A stretch of DNA of 60,781 bases, taken from the NCBI GenBank assembly GCA_947479055.1, contig CANJYE010000018.1, positions 1 to 60,781 of the forward strand. The letters are read 5' to 3'. The notes beneath the pieces are model-generated. The model searched no databases. It saw only the letters and a program-made list of their open reading frames with translations, and had not been told where the DNA came from. Made by a program: the position numbers and the translations under genes. Shown in pieces: positions 52,066 to 60,276 of this stretch. This DNA comes from Erythrobacteraceae bacterium. GTDB lineage: Bacteria; Pseudomonadota; Alphaproteobacteria; Sphingomonadales; Sphingomonadaceae. Each line of letters begins with the position of its first letter. Within the stretch, counting starts at the first letter, position 1.

Positions 52066-52078
52066 TTACATTATCGAC

Positions 52079-52939
52079 CTAGATCTTGCTGAAGCGCGAC
52101 ATGAGCGTGTCATCCAGTGACCTGTCGCAAAGCGTCCGTCGCGCCTCCCACATGCGGTCGGCGTCTGCTCCGACCCGATAGCGTGGTTGCGGATGCGCCA
52201 CAATCACCGCATCCAGAATTGCTTTTCCGACCTCCAGAGCGGGAATACCATCGCCGTTTTCCTCGCTTTCCCTGCTGTTTCGACTGAAGCCGCGATAGAG
52301 AAATCCATATTCGGCACGCTGGTCATCGGGCAGTGCATCGTACTCCTGATCGATCGCGGCAAGCTGCTGGCGACCCATGCGGGTCGAAACCCGGCCTGGC
52401 TGGATCAGCACGACATCGACACCCTTCGGGCGAGCCTCCATCCGCATGGAATCTGCCAGAGATTCCAGCGCGCGCTTGGTGGCGGCATAATACCCCAGAA
52501 AGGGAACTGCGAAAAAGCCACTGGCCGACGATGTCATGACAAAGCGCCCGTTGCTGCGCGCCAGTATGGGCATGCAGAGCTGGAACAAGGCCAGCGATGA
52601 ATAGACGTTTATTTCCATGGCATTGCGCAGCCGGTCCAGCGGGGCGGTTGCCACCGGGCCGAATGGGGCGACGCCGGTGCAATTGATGACCGCACGCAGG
52701 GAACCAAGTTTTTCCAGAAGGGGGGCAACCCGCGCGGGCACGGCGTCCGCGTCCGACAACTCGACTTCAATGATGTCCTGGTCCGTGCCGATCCGGGCGC
52801 GCAGCCGGCCCGCTTCATTCTGGTCGCGCACCATGCAGTGAAGGCTGAAACCTGCGCCAGCAAGCGCTCCCGCCGTGGCCAGCCCTATGTCTCCCCCTGC
52901 GCCCGCCAGCAACACATGCTTATCGCATTCTTTGATCAT
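52079..52939 (-). CDS. short-chain dehydrogenase/reductase (SDR), retinol/17beta-HSD-like
   Basis: A 286-residue SDR with AGAGGDIGLATAG as cofactor loop, INCTG in place of NNAG, TSSASG and YYAATK. The C-terminal extension (GADADRMWEARRTL) is typical of the 17beta-HSD1/RDH-like group. AGGAGAGG precedes the ATG. Last gene of the 55783-52079 run, 43 bp after the Ddn/SnoaL fusion gene. Confidence 0.86.
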   Translation of the reverse strand: MIKECDKHVLLAGAGGDIGLATAGALAGAGFSLHCMVRDQNEAGRLRARIGTDQDIIEVELSDADAVPARVAPLLEKLGSLRAVINCTGVAPFGPVATAPLDRLRNAMEINVYSSLALFQLCMPILARSNGRFVMTSSASGFFAVPFLGYYAATKRALESLADSMRMEARPKGVDVVLIQPGRVSTRMGRQQLAAIDQEYDALPDDQRAEYGFLYRGFSRNSRESEENGDGIPALEVGKAILDAVIVAHPQPRYRVGADADRMWEARRTLCDRSLDDTLMSRFSKI

Positions 52940-52982
52940 CGTCCTCTCCTGCAGATGGGGTGGATGCGTGCATGCTCAAGGA

Positions 52983-54062
52983 TCATGCGACGGTAAATCG
53001 CTTCGGATCAACCTGAAGGGGGCGGGCATAACTCGGGTCTTCGCGGTCCCGCCGCGCGGGCACGAACAGGGAGTCGACGATGATCGATCCTTCCCTGTCG
53101 TAGAACGAGGCATTGTCGCATTCGACCAGGCACAGGCCTTGCGCAACTGCCCAGCGCCCGTTCCGCCTCTCGTATTTCTGGATATAGCGGCCAACCCTTA
53201 GATGGCGCTCCGCATCGTGAGGCTTCTCGACCGACAGATAATAAAATTCGACATGCGCCTCGTCACCCTGCAGGTCGCAGGAAAAATTGGTCACGAAATG
53301 CATGCAGGATTCAAAAATGTCCCTCACCAGATTCTGGCCCCAGTCAATGAAGCCGCTGGCCGGACCGACATAACCGCCATGATCTTCAACCGCATCTTCA
53401 TGGTAGGCAGATCGCATGAGTTCGGCATCGCAGCGATCTACGCCCCGGCAATAGCGGAGCCAGCAATCGTAGATCTCGTCCTTGTCGAGAAGGCGCTGCA
53501 GGCGCTCCTCACGCGAGGGACTGGAAGCGGGAGCCGCCCCGGAACCGGCAGGAAGAAGGTCAAGGCCGAAAGGCTCGCTTTCCGACGACAGCGGTTCTTC
53601 GGTGAGGATATCCTTCAGCGGGTCAATCGGCGTCATCAGGACGAGGGGGAAGAGACGGTCCGTGCGGGCCTGGTAATCTACAAACCACGGGTGTTCGGCC
53701 ACCAGCGCCGCCCAGGCTTCCTGACGCTGCTCTCCGGGCAGGATATAGCCAACCGCACGGAACACGCGATCCTTGATCTGTATCACGCCCACGACATTCT
53801 CCCTGAGATTGAGAAGCCAGTGCGGATCTCGATCATTGCCCCCATTGGATGCGACGACGAGATAGCCGTTGCCGAATTTCTGGTATTGAAGCGGGAAGAT
53901 ACGGTCCTTGCCGGACTTTCTTCCTTTCACCTTGAGCAACAGCGTCGTGACCAGCCCTGAACGCCCCTCTGTGAAAGGGCGCGAGTCAAACATATGCCCG
54001 ACTTCACCATTGGTCAGGATGTAATTTTCGACATGATTGCGAGCAAATTCCATCAATGCCAT
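52983..54062 (-). CDS. Ddn-like (F420H2-dependent reductase family) domain fused to a SnoaL-like domain
   Basis: A 359-residue two-domain protein. Residues ~30-150 match the deazaflavin-dependent nitroreductase (Ddn/FDOR-A) family: LLLKVKGRKSGKDRIFPLQY, VVASNGGNDRDPHWLLNL and VDYQARTDRLFPLVLM. Residues ~190-345 are a SnoaL_4/NTF2-like domain (CWLRYCRGVDRCDAELM, AYHEDAVEDHG), related to the protein at 35561. A Pro/Ser/Ala-rich linker joins them. Ddn proteins use F420H2 to reduce quinones or enones; F420 is unusual but known in some proteobacteria. GGAGAG precedes the ATG. I know of no named fusion of this type. Confidence 0.8.
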   Translation of the reverse strand: MALMEFARNHVENYILTNGEVGHMFDSRPFTEGRSGLVTTLLLKVKGRKSGKDRIFPLQYQKFGNGYLVVASNGGNDRDPHWLLNLRENVVGVIQIKDRVFRAVGYILPGEQRQEAWAALVAEHPWFVDYQARTDRLFPLVLMTPIDPLKDILTEEPLSSESEPFGLDLLPAGSGAAPASSPSREERLQRLLDKDEIYDCWLRYCRGVDRCDAELMRSAYHEDAVEDHGGYVGPASGFIDWGQNLVRDIFESCMHFVTNFSCDLQGDEAHVEFYYLSVEKPHDAERHLRVGRYIQKYERRNGRWAVAQGLCLVECDNASFYDREGSIIVDSLFVPARRDREDPSYARPLQVDPKRFTVA

Positions 54063-54131
54063 GGCTTTCTCTCCATTCTATATGTTTTGTCGGCCCTTCA
54101 GGATGGGTGATTTTGCCTTTGCGCATTCGCC

Positions 54132-54917
54132 CTATGGCTTGGTGCCAGGTTCGAACACCGCTGCGCTCAGGTGCTGGCCTCCATCGGCCATGATCCGGTG
54201 CCCGACGATGAAACAGCCTTCGTCAGACACGAGGAACATGGCAGCGCCCCCGATGTCGCCCACAGGATCCGCAAGCCGGGGCATTGGCTTGGCGGCGATC
54301 AGTCGATCGACCCTGTCGCCCTCCTGTTGATCGCGCCAATCGTGAAAGGCCGGAATGTCGGCTGCGCCCGCCTGCAGGAAATTGACCAGGATATTGTGCC
54401 TTGCCCATTCATATCCCAGTGCCCGCGTCAGTGCGATGAGCGCGCCATCGGCCGTCACCGCGTCACTGATGGCTTCATGCGCGGTGGCTCCATAGGGCGA
54501 TCCGACGTTGATGATGCGCCCTCCGCCTTGCCGCCGCATCTGCGGATAGACCGCCTGCGAGGCACCAAGCGCGGCAATCGCGGTGCTGTCGATGAGGCTG
54601 CGGAAACGCGCCAGATCCATAGTTTCCGGGCAGGCGACCTGCGAGGGTGGGAATTGCGCGTTTACCAGGATGTCGATCCTACCATGGGAATCCACGGCAA
54701 GTTGGGCAACCCGGCGCGGGGTCTCCTCGTCGCGCATGTCCGCGCAGACCGCCATTGCCGACTTGCCAATGCTGACTGCGACCTTATCAGCCGCGCCGTC
54801 CACCGGATCGACAATCATCACCAGCGCCCCTTCGTTCGCGAAACGACGGGCGATGCCTTCACCCAGCCCGGAGCCTCCTCCCGCAACGATAGCCACCTGT
54901 CCCTTGATCTGATCCAT
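54132..54917 (-). CDS. SDR-fold protein lacking catalytic Tyr/Lys
   Basis: A 261-residue SDR-fold protein; GAGAGGAAG precedes the ATG at 54917. AGGGSGLGEG is intact, NNAG is replaced by NAQFPP, and the Ser is in NVGSPYG. The YxxxK site aligns with AVTAD, so Tyr and Lys are both absent. ALIALTRALGYEWARHNI and ADGGQHL show the fold is otherwise well kept, which argues for selection rather than decay. Role unknown: possibly non-redox chemistry, a binding subunit, or a partner of the adjacent intact SDR, whose stop lies 11 bp upstream. Confidence 0.82.
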   Translation of the reverse strand: MDQIKGQVAIVAGGGSGLGEGIARRFANEGALVMIVDPVDGAADKVAVSIGKSAMAVCADMRDEETPRRVAQLAVDSHGRIDILVNAQFPPSQVACPETMDLARFRSLIDSTAIAALGASQAVYPQMRRQGGGRIINVGSPYGATAHEAISDAVTADGALIALTRALGYEWARHNILVNFLQAGAADIPAFHDWRDQQEGDRVDRLIAAKPMPRLADPVGDIGGAAMFLVSDEGCFIVGHRIMADGGQHLSAAVFEPGTKP

Positions 54918-54928
54918 GCCGCTTCCTC

Positions 54929-55783
54929 TCAACCCCCGACCAGTTTTTGTCCTCGCCCGGCATGGAGATCCACGCCCGGCTTGTGATCGAGGAGCGGAGG
55001 GGCGATCCACGCACCGCCATCGACGCAGATCATCTGACCCGTAATGAAACGACCATTGGCAGAGCAGAGCCCCAGCGCGGCAACGGCGATCTCAGTTTCG
55101 CAATCCCCCATATGTTGCATCGGGATCGTGCATTCGATCCGCCTGCATGCTTCGGGATCGCGCAGGCGGTGCTGCTTGAAGACGACGCTATCGGCAGCCG
55201 GGACGATGCAATTGACCGTGATGCCATAGCGCCCCCATTCGGAGGCCATGCTGCGGGTGAGGGATTCGTTAGCGCCCTTGGTCGAGTTGTAATCGCTGGA
55301 ATATGGGTGTCCATAGATGCTCCAATGCGAGCCCATCAGGATGATCCTGCCTCCGCCACTGGCTTGCATGTGGGGCAGCGCAGCCTGGCTGAGCCACAGC
55401 GAATGGTAGAAACCTGTCGCGAGCGTCATCGCGAAATCACCGTCGGGCTTGTCTTCGATCGCTGCCCCCGGTGCTATTCCTTGAGCGTTGGCGATGATGA
55501 TGTCGACAGTCCCGAAACGTATGGCAGCCTCATCGACCAGTGCATGCATCTGCCTCCGGTCGCCGCTGTCTGCCGCAACGAAATGAGCGCGTTCTGGCCC
55601 GTCGGCTATTTCTGAAATCAGCTTCTGGTTCTCGGCGTCATTGGCTGGATTGCGCGAGCAATAGACGACGCTGGCGCCCTCCTTGAGAAACCGAAGGACT
55701 ATCCCCTGGCCGATTCCCTGCGTCCCGCCGGTCACGACCGCAACTTTGCCGCTCAATCGCTCCCGAGTCATTGCCTCTGCCAT
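54929..55783 (-). CDS. short-chain dehydrogenase/reductase (SDR)
   Basis: A 284-residue SDR: VTGGTQGIGQGI, NAQG in place of NNAG (IIIANAQGIAPG), LMGSHWS and catalytic YNSTK, final VDGGAW. It shares the NAQ variant with the degenerate SDR downstream, suggesting the two are related or form a hetero-oligomer. ATG at 55783 (or 55771). First gene of the 55783-52079 operon with a good promoter 21-48 bp upstream. Confidence 0.85.
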   Translation of the reverse strand: MAEAMTRERLSGKVAVVTGGTQGIGQGIVLRFLKEGASVVYCSRNPANDAENQKLISEIADGPERAHFVAADSGDRRQMHALVDEAAIRFGTVDIIIANAQGIAPGAAIEDKPDGDFAMTLATGFYHSLWLSQAALPHMQASGGGRIILMGSHWSIYGHPYSSDYNSTKGANESLTRSMASEWGRYGITVNCIVPAADSVVFKQHRLRDPEACRRIECTIPMQHMGDCETEIAVAALGLCSANGRFITGQMICVDGGAWIAPPLLDHKPGVDLHAGRGQKLVGG

Positions 55784-55803
55784 CTCGCCTATCTTCTGGA
55801 GGG

Positions 55804-55843
55804 AGGATAGGCCTCTTGCAAAGACTGTCAACTAACTGGATAC
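55804..55843 (-). promoter_or_regulatory. promoter plus operator for the 55783-52079 operon
   Basis: Minus strand: TTGACA (55826-55831), 16 nt spacer, TATCCT (55804-55809). GTATCCAGTTAG (55832-55843; CTAACTGGATAC on +) abuts the -35 and matches the motif at 9 of 12. It may also serve the divergent BVMO gene. Confidence 0.58.
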
Positions 55844-55993
55844 TTAACGGAGATTGATCGATGGTGGATTTGCCCTGTACCCCGACTTCTGCTGGATGCA
55901 GAATGAACCTCTTGCCTAATAATGTTTAAAACCAATATTATAAGTGAACATCATGTCGGCTGAATGGTAATATTCCGAGCATGGAGAGGTGCA

Positions 55994-57937
55994 GTGACTG
56001 ATCGGAACGAAAGACTCATGGCCGAGGATGGGACCGGATTGGACCTGCCCGAGGCGGCACTCGAACAAGCCAATCTCAATGCCGTGCGCATGGCGCTTTG
56101 GTGGCTTACGGGTGATCCCGAACTTGCCACGATGAAGGTGGACCGGGTGCCGGTATGGGGAGGCACCTTCTTTGCTCACCTACTGTGTCCGGAAGACCAG
56201 GCGATCGTGAAGGACAAGGCGCTTGCCTATCTGCGGGGACGCCCAACCAAGGTGCCTCCCGGACCGGGGCCCGAAGAGATCCGCGAAGACATGGAACGAT
56301 TTGCCGGGGCCCAAGTCGATCCGACCATGGCCCGATTTGGCTGGGAGGAAATGGGCCTCGTCGAATTCCCGCGCGGGGTGGAATGGAACGCCCGACCATC
56401 TGACGAGGACCTGGCTGCCTTCCATGTGGTGGTGATCGGAGCCGGGATCGGCGGGCTCGCCGCTGCGGTGCAACTCGAGCGGCTGGGCGTGCCATACACC
56501 GTGGTTGAAAGGCAAGAAGGCATCGGCGGCACATGGCAGCTCAACGACTATCTTGATTCCCGTGTCGACCTGCCCGGACTGACATATTCCTTCAGCTTCA
56601 TGCAGAACTATCCTTGGCGTTCCAATTACCCACCGCAAGCTGAAGTGAAGGAATATCTGCAATGCATTGCCGATAGCCATGGCGTCACGCCCCGGATCCG
56701 TCTTGGGTGCGAAGTCGTGTCCGCAAAATGGCATGAGGGGCCGGGCAAGTGGGAAATCCGCGCCCGTGCACGCGATGGCAGTGAGGAGATGTTCGAAGCC
56801 AATGTGGTCATCAGTGCTGCGGGCCTGTTCAGTACGCCTCACATGCCCGACATTCCCGGTGCAGAAACCTTTCGTGGAAAGATGTTTCACACGACATCTT
56901 GGGACCATTCCTTCGACATCTGCGGCAAGCGCGCCGCGCTGATCGGCAATGGCTCGACCGGCACGCAACTGATGCCGGAACTGGCCGAGCGGGTCGGGCA
57001 CCTGACCATCTTCCAGCGCACCGCCGGCTGGATGGCCCCGGTCGATGCCTACAAGGCAGATATCCCGCCCGCCGCGCAATGGCTTTACGACAACCTCCCC
57101 TACTACTGGAACTGGTGCCGCTTCGCCTATTTCCAGTCGATGACCGAGGATGCGGACGGACTGATGACATTTGACCCGGCGTGGCAGGCGGCAGGCGGCA
57201 TTGTCAGCCGGCGCAATGACGAGGTTCGCGAGTTCCTTACCGCCCATCTGCAAGAACGGTTGCAGGATCGGCCCGACCTCCTTGACAAGTGCATGCCCGA
57301 CTATGTCCCATGGGCGCGACGGATGATTGTTGACAGTGGCTGGTATCAGGCACTGAAACGCCCGGATGTCGAGCTTGTCACCGAGGGGATCGAGTGCATC
57401 ACGCCTGATGGCGTACGAACCATGGATGGCTCCGAATATTCGTTGGACCTGATCGTGCTGGCCGCCGGTTTCGAAGTGAACAAGTTCCTCTGGCCTGCCC
57501 GCTATGAGGGACGCAATGGGGTAAGCGTCGAGCAGGCGTGGAAGAAGGAAGGTCCGCGCGCGTACTTTGGTATGACCATGCCGGACTTTCCAAATTTCTT
57601 CATGATCTACGGTCCGAACAGCCAGACCCGGTTCGCCGGTCTCTACATGTGGCTCGAAGTCTGGGCTCGCTATGCTGTCAAAGGCGTCACCTATCTTCTA
57701 GAGCATGGGCAGAAAGCCATGGAAGTTCGCCGCGAGGTGTTCCGAGACTACAATGCGAAGATGGACGAGGAACTGCGGCGGCTCGTCAGCAACGATCCTT
57801 CCCACGGCGGCTATTACTTCAACAAGGAGGTCGGCCGTCCGGGTGTGTCCAGCCCGTGGGTTCCGGATTACATCCACGATGCCTTGTCGCAGATCAGGCC
57901 GTCCGATTACATTTTTACCCCGGGAGAACAGGCTTGA
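55994..57937 (+). CDS. flavin-containing Baeyer-Villiger monooxygenase (HAPMO-like)
   Basis: A 647-residue type I BVMO. GTG at 55994 is chosen because GGAGAGG lies 4 nt upstream; ATG at 56018 is an alternative. A ~145-residue N-terminal extension precedes the FAD motif VIGAGIGG, as in 4-hydroxyacetophenone monooxygenase. The BVMO fingerprint reads FRGKMFHTTSWD near residue 293, with Asp in the last place as in part of the family. The NADPH Rossmann motif GNGSTG follows. It inserts oxygen next to a ketone to form an ester or lactone. It is followed directly by the PQQ-enzyme gene. Confidence 0.92.
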   Translation: MTDRNERLMAEDGTGLDLPEAALEQANLNAVRMALWWLTGDPELATMKVDRVPVWGGTFFAHLLCPEDQAIVKDKALAYLRGRPTKVPPGPGPEEIREDMERFAGAQVDPTMARFGWEEMGLVEFPRGVEWNARPSDEDLAAFHVVVIGAGIGGLAAAVQLERLGVPYTVVERQEGIGGTWQLNDYLDSRVDLPGLTYSFSFMQNYPWRSNYPPQAEVKEYLQCIADSHGVTPRIRLGCEVVSAKWHEGPGKWEIRARARDGSEEMFEANVVISAAGLFSTPHMPDIPGAETFRGKMFHTTSWDHSFDICGKRAALIGNGSTGTQLMPELAERVGHLTIFQRTAGWMAPVDAYKADIPPAAQWLYDNLPYYWNWCRFAYFQSMTEDADGLMTFDPAWQAAGGIVSRRNDEVREFLTAHLQERLQDRPDLLDKCMPDYVPWARRMIVDSGWYQALKRPDVELVTEGIECITPDGVRTMDGSEYSLDLIVLAAGFEVNKFLWPARYEGRNGVSVEQAWKKEGPRAYFGMTMPDFPNFFMIYGPNSQTRFAGLYMWLEVWARYAVKGVTYLLEHGQKAMEVRREVFRDYNAKMDEELRRLVSNDPSHGGYYFNKEVGRPGVSSPWVPDYIHDALSQIRPSDYIFTPGEQA

Positions 57938-57981
57938 ACGGTGAGGACGAGATTTCAGCGTTCGCCCGACAGTTGAGGCGC

Positions 57982-60129
57982 ATGGCGCATGCTGCGGCCC
58001 GCTGCCTGTCCTGGCCGCTGCTGGCGGTCGCAGCGTCCACGGCCATCGCGGCTGAGATGGCTGTGCCGGGTTTCACTTCCGCGCAGGCTGAGGAGGGGGC
58101 ACGCATCTATGCGGTGCGCTGTGCCTCCTGCCATGGAGGCAGCCTCTCGGACGGCGAGTTCGCACCCCCGCTCAAGGGCTATGATTTCCTCGAAAAATGG
58201 CGCGGACGAAGCGTCGGGGATCTGTCGGGTTTCATAGAGGCGCAAATGCCACCGGGCGGGGCAGGAACCTTGAACAATGGCGAAGTTGCCAGCCTCGCCG
58301 CCTATATCCTGCAAGCCAACAAGGCCGCCGCTGGGCCCCAGCCACTGCCGGCCGATCCGGCGATGCTGGCCGGGGTGCCGTTACCCGACCCGATCGTCGC
58401 CACCTATGGTGCAGTTTCGGGCTCGGCGGTGGTGCCACCTTCGCCGGTGAAGCGTAGAAACCCCATCGATAGCTACAGTTCCGTGACCGATGTCATGCTG
58501 GCAAAGCCAGCGGACGACGACTGGCTGACCTGGCGCCGCACGCCGCAAGCCGATGGTTACAGTCCACTGCGGCAAGTCACGCGTAGAAATGTTGCGAGCC
58601 TGGGCATCGCTTGGGCATGGAGCCTACCCAACGGTCCGAACGTCGGTACGCCGCTGGTCCATGACGGGGTTCTTTTCATGCCCGGCAGCGACAGCGGTGA
58701 TGTGTTGCAGGCTTTTGATGCCGCAACAGGCGAATTGCTCTGGCAGCATCGCCACATGCTGCCTGCCGGCACATCTCCCGGTTTTCGCAAAGCGATCGCG
58801 CTTTACGGCGACAAGGTCTTCATTTCGACGTCGGACCTTCATGTCATCGCGCTGGACGCGAAGTCGGGAAGGCAGGCGTGGGACAGCATCGTCACTCTGC
58901 CGAAAGGTGGCGTGCGCAGACAGCTACACGGCGGGCCGATCGTTGCCGGGGGCATGGTCATCGTCGGCACCGGCGGGGATACGCCGGGCGGCAATCTCAT
59001 CGTGGCGTTCGATGCCACGAACGGCGTCGAGAAATGGCGCTTCAACACCATCGCGCAGCCAGGCGAGCCTGGCGGCGAAAGTTGGAACGGGCTAGCCGCG
59101 AGCGCGCGCACCGGAGGCTCGGTCTGGAATCCGGGCAGTTACGATCCACAATCTGGCCTTGCCTATTTCGGCCCGGCGCCAACCTATGACACCGGCCCAT
59201 TACGCGTGCCCTCATCAGATCCGGCGCTCAGCCGGGATGCGCTATACACCAATCACACCCTTGCATTCGATCCCCGTACGGGAGAGCTGCGCTGGCATTT
59301 TTCGCACTTCCCGAACGATCAGTGGGATCTCGACTGGGCCTTCGAGCGGCAGATCGTCGATATTCCCTTCAAGGGCACCACGCATCGCGCAGTACTCACC
59401 GGCAACAAGGGCGGAGTGTTCGATGTGCTCGATGCCAAGAGCGGGGCATATCTGTTTTCGTTCGATCTCGGTATGCAGAACCTGATCACGTCGATCGACC
59501 CGAAGAATGGCACCAAGGCCTTCGATCCGGCCTTATGGCCGGGTGACGGCAGGACGAAATTCGTTTGCCCCTACATGCAGGGTGGCAAGAACTGGTTTCC
59601 CGATGCCGTTGATCCAGTCAATCACCTGCTGTTCGTGCCGATGGCTGAGGCCTGCATGGAAATGGCGCCGGTTGCGCCCGGCGAGAAGGGCTTGCTGACG
59701 GGCTACAACATCAAGTTGCGCCCGCGTCCGGGCTCCGACGGTCGCTATGGGCGGATCCAGGCCTACGATCTTGCCAGGCGCAAAACGGCATGGGTTCAGC
59801 GCCGTCGCGCACCGATCTCGACCGGAGTTTTGGCAACGGCGGGCGGCGTGATCTTCGCTGGCTTTGTCGATCGCATGCTGATCGCTTATGACTCAGCCAC
59901 AGGCGAACCTGTGTGGCACACAAGGCTCAATGACGTCCCGGATTCCAATCTGATTTCCTATGCGGTGAACGGCATCCAGTACATTGCGGTGGTGACCAGT
60001 CAGGGAGGATCATCACCCACAATCTTTTCGGGACTGGTGCCCGAAATACAGAACCCGAAGAATCGGACATCCACACTGTGGGTCTTCCGTCTCGCGCAGT
60101 CACAAGTCGATGCAACCGCCATAGAATGA
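57982..60129 (+). CDS. PQQ-dependent dehydrogenase with N-terminal cytochrome c
   Basis: A 715-residue periplasmic quinohaemoprotein. A signal peptide (cleavage near AIAA) is followed by a cytochrome c domain with CASCH at 47-51, then a PQQ propeller from about residue 170 (DDDWLTWRRTP, DAATGELLWQH, DPRTGELRWHF). This haem-first order is the reverse of the enzyme at 29928 and is found in polyvinyl-alcohol-dehydrogenase-like enzymes. A TTG at 57934, overlapping the BVMO TGA and preceded by GGGAGA, is an alternative start. It probably oxidises a secondary alcohol to the ketone used by the BVMO (inference). Confidence 0.9.
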   Translation: MAHAAARCLSWPLLAVAASTAIAAEMAVPGFTSAQAEEGARIYAVRCASCHGGSLSDGEFAPPLKGYDFLEKWRGRSVGDLSGFIEAQMPPGGAGTLNNGEVASLAAYILQANKAAAGPQPLPADPAMLAGVPLPDPIVATYGAVSGSAVVPPSPVKRRNPIDSYSSVTDVMLAKPADDDWLTWRRTPQADGYSPLRQVTRRNVASLGIAWAWSLPNGPNVGTPLVHDGVLFMPGSDSGDVLQAFDAATGELLWQHRHMLPAGTSPGFRKAIALYGDKVFISTSDLHVIALDAKSGRQAWDSIVTLPKGGVRRQLHGGPIVAGGMVIVGTGGDTPGGNLIVAFDATNGVEKWRFNTIAQPGEPGGESWNGLAASARTGGSVWNPGSYDPQSGLAYFGPAPTYDTGPLRVPSSDPALSRDALYTNHTLAFDPRTGELRWHFSHFPNDQWDLDWAFERQIVDIPFKGTTHRAVLTGNKGGVFDVLDAKSGAYLFSFDLGMQNLITSIDPKNGTKAFDPALWPGDGRTKFVCPYMQGGKNWFPDAVDPVNHLLFVPMAEACMEMAPVAPGEKGLLTGYNIKLRPRPGSDGRYGRIQAYDLARRKTAWVQRRRAPISTGVLATAGGVIFAGFVDRMLIAYDSATGEPVWHTRLNDVPDSNLISYAVNGIQYIAVVTSQGGSSPTIFSGLVPEIQNPKNRTSTLWVFRLAQSQVDATAIE

Positions 60130-60276
60130 TGAGGCGAACTTGCGATCTCGTCGCACGATGTCACGACAGAGATTCGCGCTGGTCAACGCCAATATGTGCA
60201 ATCACCTGTCGATGAAGCCGTGCAGATTTCTATCCCTTGCAGCGCGCTGGCCGTCCACAGAAGGCAGGATCGAGGA

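Noticed and set aside
56180..57253. 357-codon minus frame opposite the BVMO
   Set aside because: Covered by a BVMO with intact FAD, fingerprint and NADPH motifs.
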